Shown here: positions 54,560 through 63,595 of the stretch, in pieces
Layout of the letters: every line of letters begins with the position of its first letter
Numbering within the stretch: the first letter of the stretch is position 1
Translations under genes and position numbers: made by a program
Notes under the pieces: model-generated
The model's database searches: none
Seen by the model: the letters and a program-made list of their open reading frames with translations, nothing else
What the model was told of the DNA's origin: nothing
From: Dyella_B nitratireducens
GTDB lineage: Bacteria; Pseudomonadota; Gammaproteobacteria; Xanthomonadales; Rhodanobacteraceae
Assembly: GCF_049532905.1 (NCBI RefSeq)
Contig: NZ_CP064032.1
Coordinates: forward strand, 5,146,001-5,210,000
DNA: 64,000 bases
Reading direction: 5' to 3'

Positions 54560-54592
54560 GGCAGGGCTGTCGTGATGACAGCCCTGCCTTTT
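54560..54592 (+). terminator. Rho-independent terminator of the sedolisin gene
   Basis: A perfect 12-bp stem (GGCAGGGCTGTC / GACAGCCCTGCC) with a five-base loop is followed by TTTTCTT. It ends just before the convergent porin gene. Confidence 0.92.
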
Positions 54593-54597
54593 CTTCA

Positions 54598-55911
54598 TCA
54601 GAACGCCATGCTGGTCTTCAAGCCGAGCACAAAGGCATTGCGGTTTTGCGTGATGCCGCCAGGATTGACCACATACTGCAGATTCGGCCGCAGGCTGAGC
54701 GAAGGAATCGGGCGCCAGTCGTAGAACGCTTCGCTGGCGAGTTCGTACGTATCCGCCACTGGCATGCGTGCATCGGGTTGGAGCTGGTTATAAAGCCGTG
54801 CATAGCGGATCAGTTCGTTACTGCCATGCGTGCTGCCCACGGCAACGCCGATCCTGTCTTTGCTGCGGTTGAAGGGGCCGTTGAACATCGCGCCCAACGC
54901 AAACTGCCGATCCACCGCCGACGTGCTGCTGTCTGCCATGGTGGCGTTGAAGAACAGGCTGAGGCCTTTGCCATCTGCCTCACCGGTCACTTGTTGTTGA
55001 AGCGAAACGTAGCCACCATGGCGCGCGCTTTCCTGCAAGGGTGCTGCACCGGTGAGTGCGATCGGCTGGTTGTTCACGTCGTAATAAAGATGCTCGCCGC
55101 CGGCGTTGTTGTACCAGCCGCCCAGTTTGTAATGGCCCGGCAAACCGTTGAGGGTTGGCGTCCAGCCGAATTCAAGCGGCAGCAGCGCACCCGTGGTGCC
55201 GCCGGGGAAGCCGAGCTTCCAGCCGTTGCTGCGCGCCCAGGTGTTGTCGACATAACTCGGGTTGAGCTGATAGGCACCCAGCTTTACGTAGGTCTGGTCG
55301 GTGGTGTTCCACTTCACGGTGGTGGCCCATTGGCTGACCGGCCAGTTGATCCAGTAGTCGCCCACGATGTTGCCGGGCTGCGAGCCGCAGAAGGTGAGGT
55401 TCTGGAAGTCGCAAGGAAGACTGTCGAAGTCCGTGCCTACCGGCAGTCGGCCCACACGCCATTCGAGCTTGCCGTTGAAAAATGTCTGCGTCAGCGCGAA
55501 GAGCGTCAGATGCCAGGTTTGGCCGCGGCCATACACTTCCTGGACTTGTTGGTATACGCCGAGGCCGGCGTCGTCGCTGAGATTGCGACCGTTACGGTTG
55601 GTAATCACCAGCTGGAATTCGCCGCCGCGCCAACCCCACAGCTTGTCCAGATCGAGCGTGCTGCCGAATGACCATTGATCGGCGTAACGCGTGGCCTGTC
55701 GCGTGCCGCCGCTGGCGTTGTGCGCGGCTTCGCCGGTGTAGCCGAAGTCGAAGGTGATGCCTTTTTCGGTGAGACGTGTGCGTTCGCCGTTCCAGTCGCC
55801 GAACAGATACGGTGAGTCGTCTGTAGCAAAGGCCGGTGCGGCGGCGAGTCCCAGCAGAGCAGTTAGAAAACGAATAGCGGGCGACTTCCTCGAACGGTGC
55901 AGCATTTCCAT
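54598..55911 (-). CDS. OprB-family carbohydrate-selective porin
   Basis: The protein has 437 residues from ATG 55911 (GGAG 6 bases upstream). The signal peptide ends near AAPAFA. The mature part opens YLFGDWNGERTRLTEKGITF, the typical OprB entry, and ends in an aromatic residue (SMAF). It forms an outer-membrane pore for sugars. The iol operon ends 565 bases upstream on the same strand with a large repeat between, so a shared role in inositol uptake is only a guess. Confidence 0.9.
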   Translation of the reverse strand: MEMLHRSRKSPAIRFLTALLGLAAAPAFATDDSPYLFGDWNGERTRLTEKGITFDFGYTGEAAHNASGGTRQATRYADQWSFGSTLDLDKLWGWRGGEFQLVITNRNGRNLSDDAGLGVYQQVQEVYGRGQTWHLTLFALTQTFFNGKLEWRVGRLPVGTDFDSLPCDFQNLTFCGSQPGNIVGDYWINWPVSQWATTVKWNTTDQTYVKLGAYQLNPSYVDNTWARSNGWKLGFPGGTTGALLPLEFGWTPTLNGLPGHYKLGGWYNNAGGEHLYYDVNNQPIALTGAAPLQESARHGGYVSLQQQVTGEADGKGLSLFFNATMADSSTSAVDRQFALGAMFNGPFNRSKDRIGVAVGSTHGSNELIRYARLYNQLQPDARMPVADTYELASEAFYDWRPIPSLSLRPNLQYVVNPGGITQNRNAFVLGLKTSMAF

Positions 55912-56080
55912 TGCGAACTCCAACAAAAGTTAAAGATGTTTTGTGGAGTCGATTTTCTCGGTGTTTTCAGTGCAATGCTTTCAGACAGATACGAAAATAG
56001 GACCTATGCGTGATGTAGGTGCATACCTTGAGCACCTTGCTTACATGCACATGTCAAAACGTTACCAAACACCTCAGGCC

Positions 56081-56439
56081 CGTCATTCCCGCTTTCGCGC
56101 ACTGCTATCCGGGGAAATTTTGCGAAAAAAGTAACGAGCACTTGAGGGACAACACGTTTGCATGATTCGCACAGCAGGCGACTTAAAAAAGCTTGCTCAA
56201 CGCGATATCCACGAGTGAACCGGAAACGGCCCCCTCCCCTGCGTGCAGGGGAGGGTTGGGGTGGGGTAAGGCGAGCGAAGCTCGCTTCCCGCTACGCGGG
56301 AATGAGGGTGAGACATCAACGGAACCTCTCGCGAGGTTGCTTCACCCCACCCCAACCCTCCCCTACTACACGTAGGGGAGGGGGCGATCCGGCGAGCTAA
56401 AAGTTTCCCGGACAGCAGTGCGCGAAAGCGGGAATGACG
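56081..56439 (-). repeat. 359-bp palindromic element, copy B
   Basis: This is the reverse-oriented copy of 2460-2818, with the same length. Its ends carry CGTCATTCCCGCTTTCGC and the matching GCGAAAGCGGGAATGACG, which differ from copy A but pair with each other. It occupies most of the 564-base gap between iolA and the porin; the rest (55912-56080) shows no gene. Confidence 0.9.
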
Positions 56440-56475
56440 GCCACGCGGCATAACGTGTCGTCGAGGTATGTATCT

Positions 56476-57999
56476 TCAATGCGTCGGCATCGCAAACTCC
56501 GGCCCACGACTGCCTTCGCTCGCCAACCAGCGCTGCGTCACTGCCTTCTGCCGCGTATAAAAGCGCACTCCTTCTGGGCCATGCGCGTGATGATCGCCGA
56601 ACAGGCTCTTCTTCCAACCGCCAAAACTATGGAACGCCATCGGCACAGGAATAGGTACGTTGATGCCGATCATGCCCACTTGCACGCGATGTGCGAATTC
56701 GCGCGCCACATGGCCGTCGCGCGTAAAGATGGCTGTGCCGTTGCCGTATTCGTGGTCGTTGACCAGCTTGAGCGCCGCGGCAAAATCCGGCACCCGTACC
56801 ACGCACAACACGGGGCCGAAGATTTCCTCACGATAGATGCGCATGTCCGGCCGCACGTGATCGAACAAGCTGCCGCCAAGGAAGAAGCCTTGCTCGCAGC
56901 CCGCCACGCGATGGCCGCGTCCGTCCACGACCAGGCTGGCGCCCGCAGCAACGCCATCCTCGATATAGCCAGTGATCTTGTCGCGATGCTGGGCGGTAAT
57001 CACCGGCCCCATCTCGACGTGTGCATCCATGCCGTTGCCGATACGCAAGGTGTGCACCTTCGGTGTGAGCTTGGCCACCAATTGATCCGCCGTGGCATCG
57101 CCCACTGCCACCGCCACTGAGATCGCCATGCAGCGTTCACCAGCCGCACCGTAACCGGCACCGATCAAGGCATCGGCCGCTTTCTCGATATCGGCATCCG
57201 GCATCACGATCATGTGGTTCTTCGCACCACCCAGCGCCTGCACGCGCTTGCCGGCGGCGGTGCCGCGTGCGTAGATGTATTCGGCGATCGGCGTGGAGCC
57301 GACGAAGCTCACCGCGCGAATGCCGGGGTGATCCAGCAGCGCATCCACCGCCGTCTTGTCACCTTGCACCACGTTGAACACACCGTCCGGCAAGCCGGCT
57401 TCCTTCAGCAGCTCGGCTAGCATCAACGAGGCAGACGGATCGCGTTCGGAAGGCTTGAGCACGAAGCTGTTGCCGCAGGCGAGCGCCATGGGAAACATCC
57501 ACATTGGCACCATGGCCGGAAAGTTGAAGGGTGTGATGCCCGCACACACACCCAGTGGTTGGCGCATCGTCCATGCATCGATGTCGCTGCCGATCTGCTC
57601 GGTGTATTCGCCTTTCAGCAGCTCCGGAATGCCACAGGCGTATTCGACTACTTCCAGGCCGCGCGTCACTTCGCCCTTGGCATCGGAAAACACCTTGCCG
57701 TGCTCGCGCGTGATGACGGCGGCGAGTTTGTCCATGTCGCGCTCGATCAGTTCCTTGAAGCGGAACATCACGCGTGCACGTTTCAGCGGCGATGTCTGCG
57801 ACCAGCCATGAAACGCCTCGGCGGCCACTTTGACGGCGGCATTCACCTCGGCCGGCGTGGCCATGGCGATGGCGCCGATCACGTCGCCCGTGGCCGGGTT
57901 GTAGGAGGGAGTGCTGGCGCCGCGGCCAGCGTGACGGCGGCCGTCGATGTAATGGCCGATAGCCTGTGGCGCAGTCGGTTGGGAAGGTTGTGCGGACAT
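56476..57999 (-). CDS. iolA: Methylmalonate-semialdehyde dehydrogenase (acylating)
   Basis: The protein has 507 residues, with GAGGAA upstream of ATG 57999. It is a CoA-dependent aldehyde dehydrogenase converting malonate semialdehyde or methylmalonate semialdehyde to acetyl- or propionyl-CoA. Marks are ITPFNFPAMVPMWMFP, FVGSTPIAEYIYARG and the catalytic Cys in GAAGERCMAISVAV. The QRWLAS tail is intact. It ends the iol operon, 35 bases after iolB, catalysing the last pathway step. An mmsA role in valine breakdown is the alternative. Confidence 0.93.
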   Translation of the reverse strand: MSAQPSQPTAPQAIGHYIDGRRHAGRGASTPSYNPATGDVIGAIAMATPAEVNAAVKVAAEAFHGWSQTSPLKRARVMFRFKELIERDMDKLAAVITREHGKVFSDAKGEVTRGLEVVEYACGIPELLKGEYTEQIGSDIDAWTMRQPLGVCAGITPFNFPAMVPMWMFPMALACGNSFVLKPSERDPSASLMLAELLKEAGLPDGVFNVVQGDKTAVDALLDHPGIRAVSFVGSTPIAEYIYARGTAAGKRVQALGGAKNHMIVMPDADIEKAADALIGAGYGAAGERCMAISVAVAVGDATADQLVAKLTPKVHTLRIGNGMDAHVEMGPVITAQHRDKITGYIEDGVAAGASLVVDGRGHRVAGCEQGFFLGGSLFDHVRPDMRIYREEIFGPVLCVVRVPDFAAALKLVNDHEYGNGTAIFTRDGHVAREFAHRVQVGMIGINVPIPVPMAFHSFGGWKKSLFGDHHAHGPEGVRFYTRQKAVTQRWLASEGSRGPEFAMPTH

Positions 58000-58034
58000 C
58001 GGTTTTTCCTCTTGCTGTATTTCAGAGCTTGCTC

Positions 58035-58832
58035 TCAGCGCTGCATCAGCCAGTCGTGCGCCGGGTCGTTTTTGAAATGCCACGCGCGACGGGCGCCGGC
58101 CATCACGTTGAGGTAGTAGCCGCGGTAGCCGTGCGGCATCACCACCGGGTGGTAACCGCGCGGCACCATCACCACATCGTGGTCGCATACCGCCATCGAC
58201 TCGTCCAAATCGCGCGCGTCCGTGTACACGCGCTGGAAGGCAAAACCTTGCGGCGGATCGATGCGGTGGTAATAGGTTTCTTCCAGCGCGCTCTCCTGCG
58301 GCAGTGCGTCGGTGTCGTGCTTGTGCGGCGGGTAGCTGGAGGAGTGTGCGGCGGGTGTTACGACTTCCACGACCAGCAGCGATTCGGCCGGTTCCGTTTC
58401 TGGCAGGATGTCGCAGATATAGCGCGTGTTGGTGTCTTTGCCGCGCACCGAGCGCTTCATGCTTGTACCGGGAATCAAGCGTACAGGGTGTTTCCCTGTC
58501 GCAGGTGCAGTGGCCAGGGCCAACTCCACCGAACCATGTGCGGTGACATCAAATACAGTGCCGGGCGGTGCATACACCGCATCCGGTGAGCGTTCGTCGA
58601 AGACGCTGCTGCGACCGCCGAGGTTGTCGAAGGCTTCGCTGTTCGCGTGGACGCTTGCATCGCCAGTCAGCACGACCAGGCAAGCCTCGCGATCTGCAGG
58701 CAAGGTAATCTGCAGACGTTCCTTCGGTGAAAGACGGAAGGCTTCGAAGCCGACGTGCTTCCAGCCGGCGGATGCGGGTGTCACCTTGACGATCTCACGT
58801 CCCTGCGGGTGACTCTTGACCAACAGGCTCAT
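58035..58832 (-). CDS. iolB: 5-deoxy-glucuronate isomerase
   Basis: This 265-residue bicupin protein has MSLLVKSHPQGREIVKVTPA at the start, SSYPPHKHDTDALPQESALE (metal-binding His/Glu) at ~160 and VVMVPRGYHPVVMPHGYRGY. It isomerises 5-deoxyglucuronate to 2-deoxy-5-keto-gluconate. ATG 58832 overlaps the iolE stop (ATGA). Confidence 0.95.
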   Translation of the reverse strand: MSLLVKSHPQGREIVKVTPASAGWKHVGFEAFRLSPKERLQITLPADREACLVVLTGDASVHANSEAFDNLGGRSSVFDERSPDAVYAPPGTVFDVTAHGSVELALATAPATGKHPVRLIPGTSMKRSVRGKDTNTRYICDILPETEPAESLLVVEVVTPAAHSSSYPPHKHDTDALPQESALEETYYHRIDPPQGFAFQRVYTDARDLDESMAVCDHDVVMVPRGYHPVVMPHGYRGYYLNVMAGARRAWHFKNDPAHDWLMQR

Positions 58833-59746
58833 GCAACCTCCTGCAACGGCGTGCTGTCGACCAGCGCGCGCAACGTGCGATAGCCCTTCTGCGCATAGGC
58901 GTAGCTGGGTGCCAAGGCGGGATCCTGCTCGGCTTCCACCACCAGCCAGCCTTGATAACCGTGCGCGCGCAGCATGGCGATGATCGACGCGAAATCGATC
59001 GCACCGTCGCCCGGCACGGTGAATACGCCGTTCAAGACCGAGTCGAGAAAACTCCATTGGCGATTGCGTGCATGCCGCACGATGGCCGGCCGCGCGTCCT
59101 TGCAATGGACGTGGCAGACGCGATCGATGTGTTTACCAAGGATTGCGACGGGATCGCCGCCGCCGAAGTACGCGTGTCCGCTATCGAAAAGCAGGCCGAC
59201 TTCATGGCCGGTATGCGCCATGACGCGGTCGATGTCATCCGGCGCTTCGACATAGGCGCCCATGTGATGGTGATAGGCAAGCCGCACACCCTGTTCAAGC
59301 AGGTGCTGGCCGAATGCAGTGAGCCGGTCGCCGTAGCGCTTGAACGCATCGTCGGTGCGGAAACGTGGCCGCTTGGTGAGCGGAACTGTGCGTTCACCCT
59401 GGATCGAGTGCGCCACCTCGCCATACACCATCACCTTGCAGCCGTTCTCGGCAAGCAGGCGAAGATGCGCTGCCACTGCGGCGATTTCTTCTTTCACGGA
59501 GCGCGCTGCGAGCTGGCCCGAATACCAGCCGGACACGACCTCCAAACCGTAGCCCGCCATCAGCTGGCGCAATGCTTCGGGCTCGCGCGGAAACTTGTTG
59601 CCGAGTTCAAAGCCCTGGTAGCCGATGTCGCGGCCTTCGCTCAACGCCGTGGACAACGGCGTTTCACCTCCCAGCGAAGGCAGATCGTCATTGCTCCAGC
59701 CGATCGGGTTGATGCCGATCTTTACGTCGAAACCGTCATGCGTCAT
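58829..59746 (-). CDS. iolE: Myo-inosose-2 dehydratase
   Basis: This 305-residue TIM-barrel protein (xylose isomerase-like fold) has GINPIGWSNDDLPSLGG near the N-terminus, LAYHHHMGAYVEAPDDIDR and LLFDSGHAYFGGGDP metal-site segments. It dehydrates 2-keto-myo-inositol. ATG 59746 overlaps the iolD stop by 11 bases and has AGG 8 bases before it; an ATG at 59791 would overlap more and lacks a site. Confidence 0.94.
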   Translation of the reverse strand: MTHDGFDVKIGINPIGWSNDDLPSLGGETPLSTALSEGRDIGYQGFELGNKFPREPEALRQLMAGYGLEVVSGWYSGQLAARSVKEEIAAVAAHLRLLAENGCKVMVYGEVAHSIQGERTVPLTKRPRFRTDDAFKRYGDRLTAFGQHLLEQGVRLAYHHHMGAYVEAPDDIDRVMAHTGHEVGLLFDSGHAYFGGGDPVAILGKHIDRVCHVHCKDARPAIVRHARNRQWSFLDSVLNGVFTVPGDGAIDFASIIAMLRAHGYQGWLVVEAEQDPALAPSYAYAQKGYRTLRALVDSTPLQEVA

Positions 59747-61625
59747 GGGACTTGCCTGGATAGGGATGTTGCTGTTGCTTGGCTGTTTCATAGTCGCGCC
59801 GCGCAGCTTTTACGGCGTCGCGTTCGGAAACTTCGGGTACGGTGACTTCCCACCAGGAACCGCCGGCTTCGGTGGTGCGCCGATGATCGGTGTCGATGGC
59901 GATCAGGTAGGTGCGTGTCGAAGCGCGTGCGCGCACCAGCGCCTGCTCCAGTTCGGCAATGCTGCGCACGTGTTCGGCTTGCGCGCCCATCGCGCGGGCA
60001 TGGGCGGCGAAATCGATGGCGGGCACGCCATCGGCGCCATGCAGGCAATCGTCGAGCATATTGTTGAACGGCGCGCCGCCGCAGGCTTGTTGCAGGCGGT
60101 TGATGCAGCCGAAACCGCGGTTGTCCAGCACGACGATGATCAGTTTCAGGCCCAGCATCACCGACGTGGCGATTTCCGAATTGAGCATCAGATAACTGCC
60201 GTCGCCCAGCATCACAATCACGTCGCGCTCGGGCTTGGCCATCTTCACGCCCAGGCCGCCGGCGATCTCGTAGCCCATGCAGGAGTAGCCGTACTCCATG
60301 TGGTAGCCGCCGGGTGTTTCAGTGCGCCACAGTTTTTCCAATTCTGCCGGCAACGTGCCGGCGGCGCAGACGACGATGTCATGGCGATGGGAATCGGTGT
60401 GCGAGCGTTGCACGGCGCCGATGATTTCGCCGTCGTAGGGCAGTGTGCCGGCAGGAAGCTCGCGGCGCGACGTGATCTCGTCCACCGTGTTGCGCCAGGC
60501 CTGCGCGAGTTGTTCGGCACGTGTCCGCCAGCTTGCATCGGCATGCCAGGCGCCCAGTGCGGAGGAAAGCGCTTGCAGTCCCAGGCGTGCATCGGCCAAT
60601 ACCTGGATGTCGCCGCCTTTCAGCGCGTCGTAACCGTTGACGTTGAGCGTGACGATGCGCGCGTGCGCGTAGAGCGCGTTCGAGCCGGTAGTGAAATCCT
60701 GCAAGCGTGTGCCCACGGCAAGCACGACATCGGCATCCGCCAACAACTCGTTCGCGGCGGTAGAACCGCATACACCCGCAGGGCCGAGCTGCAAGCGATG
60801 CTGCCAGGACAACGTGCCCTTGCCGGCCTGGGTTTCGGCCACCGGGATACCATGCGTTTCGGCGAGGTTGCGTACGGCTTCGCTGGCTTGCGCATACAGC
60901 GCGCCACCGCCCACCACCATCACGGGGCGCTTCGCGTTGCGCAGCGCTTGTGCTGCCGCGGCAATGTCATCCTGTGCAGGCAGAAGACGACGAAAGCTGT
61001 GTACGCGCGGCGAGAAGAAGGCTTCGGGCCAATCGAAAGCTTCGGTTTGCACGTCTTGCGGAAGTGCAAGGGTCACTGGGCCGCACAGGGCGGCATCCGT
61101 CAGTACATGCATCGCGCGGGGCAGGGCGGTGAGCAGTTGCTCAGGTTTCACAATGCGGTCGAAATAGCGCGAAACGGTACGGAAGCAATCGTTGACGCTG
61201 ACGGTGCCGTCGCCGAAATCCTCCAACTGCTGCAGCACCGGATCGGGCGCACGCGAGACGAAGATGTCGCCCGGCAACAGCAGCACCGGCAGGCGGTTTA
61301 CATGCGCCAAGGCGGCGGAAGTCAGCAGATTGGTGGCGCCCGGGCCGATCGATGTGGTCACCGCCATCATGCGCCGGCGCATATGTGCCTTGGCGTAGGC
61401 AATGGCCGCATTCGCCATGGCCTGCTCGTTGTGCGCGCGATAGGTGGGCAATTGGCCGCGATGCTGGTATAGCGCTTCACCCAGTCCCGCTACGTTACCG
61501 TGGCCGAAGATGGCGAATACGCCACCGAACATCTGCAGCCACTCACCGCTTTCCTCGTCACGCACTTGCTGGGCGGCAAGATAGCGCACCAGCGCCTGGG
61601 CCATGGTCAATCGCACGCTGCTCAC
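59736..61625 (-). CDS. iolD: 3D-(3,5/4)-trihydroxycyclohexane-1,2-dione hydrolase
   Basis: This 629-residue thiamine-diphosphate enzyme opens the inositol-derived ring. The Pyr domain (YRAHNEQAMANAAIAYAKA, catalytic Glu), the central domain and the PP domain with the GDGSYLMLNSEI ThDP motif are present. GTG 61625 overlaps the iolC stop as GTGA; ATG 61604 (MAQALVRYLAAQQ) is the alternative. Confidence 0.94.
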   Translation of the reverse strand: MSSVRLTMAQALVRYLAAQQVRDEESGEWLQMFGGVFAIFGHGNVAGLGEALYQHRGQLPTYRAHNEQAMANAAIAYAKAHMRRRMMAVTTSIGPGATNLLTSAALAHVNRLPVLLLPGDIFVSRAPDPVLQQLEDFGDGTVSVNDCFRTVSRYFDRIVKPEQLLTALPRAMHVLTDAALCGPVTLALPQDVQTEAFDWPEAFFSPRVHSFRRLLPAQDDIAAAAQALRNAKRPVMVVGGGALYAQASEAVRNLAETHGIPVAETQAGKGTLSWQHRLQLGPAGVCGSTAANELLADADVVLAVGTRLQDFTTGSNALYAHARIVTLNVNGYDALKGGDIQVLADARLGLQALSSALGAWHADASWRTRAEQLAQAWRNTVDEITSRRELPAGTLPYDGEIIGAVQRSHTDSHRHDIVVCAAGTLPAELEKLWRTETPGGYHMEYGYSCMGYEIAGGLGVKMAKPERDVIVMLGDGSYLMLNSEIATSVMLGLKLIIVVLDNRGFGCINRLQQACGGAPFNNMLDDCLHGADGVPAIDFAAHARAMGAQAEHVRSIAELEQALVRARASTRTYLIAIDTDHRRTTEAGGSWWEVTVPEVSERDAVKAARRDYETAKQQQHPYPGKSHDA

Positions 61626-63592
61626 GCGGCCACTCCTGCATGCTGGTGCACGCCGCTGCGCGCCTGCTGCCAGAGGTTGGCCAGCTTGGCAAACTGCAGC
61701 GAAGCGCGTTCGATCAACGCGGCATCGTCGATGTCGTTGTTTAGCCAGGCGCGGGCAGGTTCGTAGAACAGGCTGCGGCCGACGGCGAAGCCCCGGCAGC
61801 TTGCGCTGTGTGCGGCGGCGGCAAAACCTTCCGCAAGTTCCGCGAACGGTGCGTTGAGACCAAGCAGCACCACGCCGCGGCAATAGGGATCGCGTGCGGC
61901 GATCAATGCGTCGATGGCGATCCAATCCGCGGCGGGCATCGGCTTGAGCTTCCACCATTCCGGGCGGATGCCAAGATTGTAGAAACGCTGCATCGCACGC
62001 AGCACGCGTTCGCCTGGCGTGCCGGTGGCGGCGGGATTCGCGGGTGGAATCACTTCCAGCAGCAGCTCGTGGCCGCTCTGTTTTACCGCAGCGTAGAGTG
62101 TGAGCAGTTGTGTTTCCTGTTCCAGCCGTGACTCGGCGTCGCCGTCTGGGTCGAACTGCACCAGGCATTTGACGACGTGGTCGCGTGGCCATTGAAGCAA
62201 CTGGCTGCCGATCGACCGGCCGTATTCAAATTCCAGCGGATTCGATCCCGGCAATTCGACCGGACGGCCGATCCACCAGCCGCGTCCGGTGGCCGCATGC
62301 AGCGCATCTTCACCATAGCGCTGGTCGATCAGTACGCCGACGCGATGCTGCAGGTTCAGTTCGCGCTCTGCTTTTGCCACGGCTTCCACCAGCAACTGTT
62401 TCAGATGCGGCAGGCGTGACTCGTCCGCGCTGCACTCGCAGGCCAGCTCGTAGAACTGGCTACGATGGTCAAAGGCGAAGATATGCAGATCGTTCCACGC
62501 GGGACGTGCCACGCTGACGCGGTGCAAGTGCGCCAGCTCCTCATCCTGATCCGGCCGCTCCAGGCGATCGGCGTGGGCAAGGAAATAATCCAGCTCAGCA
62601 CGGCTCGGCATCGCCGGTGCGCATGCATGGCGCGAAACCACCATCGCGCCACAGGCGTTCGCATAAGCGCAGCTGCGCTCGATGCTCTCGTTGCGCAGCC
62701 AGCCGTACAGGAAGCCGGCCATGAATGCGTCACCCGCACCTAGCACATTGAGGACCTCCACCCGCGTGCCGCGATAAGTGGGTGCGTCGTCCATGTGGGC
62801 AGGGATCTCCGCTTCGATCACGCTGCAACCGAGTGCGCCGCGCTTTACCACCAGGGTGGCCGCGGTGATGGCACGCACGGCGCGCAGCGCGGCGATCAAA
62901 TCGCGATGACCACCAGCGATATGGAATTCCTCCTCCGTGCCGACGATCAGGTCGAACTGGGGCAGGATGTCTTGCAGATGCGTCGTGACGCCGTCGTCGG
63001 CGATAAAGCGCGTCTCGCCGTCGCCGCGGCCGGTAAGGCCCCACAGCACGGGGCGATAGTCGATATCCAGCACCGTGCGTACACCGTGCCTGCGCGCATA
63101 GGCCAGCGCCTTACTGCTCGCTGCGTGTACGCGTGGCGTGGAGAAATGCGTGCCGGTGATGGCCAGTGCACGGCTGGAAGCAATGAAGTCTTCGTCGACG
63201 TCTTTCTCGTCAATCGCCATGTCCGCGCAGTTTTCGCGGTAGAAGATCAGCGGAAAGGTATCGCGATCCTTGATGCCGAGTAGCACCAACGCGGTGAGGC
63301 GCTCGCGATCGATACTGACATGACTGACGTCGCAGCCTTCGCGCGTCAGCGTTTCGAGCAGGAAGCGGCCCATATGGTCATCGCCGACGCGGCTCAGCAT
63401 GGCTGTGCGAAGGCCAAGACGCGTGGCGCCGAATGCCGCGTTGGCTGACGAGCCACCCAGGTATTTGGCGAAGCTGGTGGCGTCTTGCAGGCGCGCGCCG
63501 GGCTGCTGTGCATACAGATCCACGGCCAGCCGGCCAAGGCAGATCAGATCGTATTGCCGTTCGTTCATGGTTCGATGCTCGTCATCTGACAT
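61622..63592 (-). CDS. iolC: 5-dehydro-2-deoxygluconokinase fused to DUF2090 domain
   Basis: The protein has 656 residues. The PfkB kinase (~10-340) has KYLGGSSANAAFGATRLGL and the catalytic NVLGAGDAFMAGFLYG. It is followed by a DUF2090 domain (~350-640; IFAFDHRSQFYELA, VKCLVQFDPDGD), a class I aldolase-like fold. The fusion suggests kinase plus cleavage of the phosphorylated sugar, the role of separate IolJ elsewhere; that is inference. ATG 63592 or 63568 could start it; neither has a strong ribosome-binding site. No iolG is in the window. Confidence 0.93.
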   Translation of the reverse strand: MSDDEHRTMNERQYDLICLGRLAVDLYAQQPGARLQDATSFAKYLGGSSANAAFGATRLGLRTAMLSRVGDDHMGRFLLETLTREGCDVSHVSIDRERLTALVLLGIKDRDTFPLIFYRENCADMAIDEKDVDEDFIASSRALAITGTHFSTPRVHAASSKALAYARRHGVRTVLDIDYRPVLWGLTGRGDGETRFIADDGVTTHLQDILPQFDLIVGTEEEFHIAGGHRDLIAALRAVRAITAATLVVKRGALGCSVIEAEIPAHMDDAPTYRGTRVEVLNVLGAGDAFMAGFLYGWLRNESIERSCAYANACGAMVVSRHACAPAMPSRAELDYFLAHADRLERPDQDEELAHLHRVSVARPAWNDLHIFAFDHRSQFYELACECSADESRLPHLKQLLVEAVAKAERELNLQHRVGVLIDQRYGEDALHAATGRGWWIGRPVELPGSNPLEFEYGRSIGSQLLQWPRDHVVKCLVQFDPDGDAESRLEQETQLLTLYAAVKQSGHELLLEVIPPANPAATGTPGERVLRAMQRFYNLGIRPEWWKLKPMPAADWIAIDALIAARDPYCRGVVLLGLNAPFAELAEGFAAAAHSASCRGFAVGRSLFYEPARAWLNNDIDDAALIERASLQFAKLANLWQQARSGVHQHAGVAA

Positions 63593-63595
63593 GCG

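Noticed and set aside
59625..61472. 615-codon plus-strand frame opposite iolD
   Set aside because: It is complementary to a well-supported ThDP enzyme gene; composition is that of a shadow frame.
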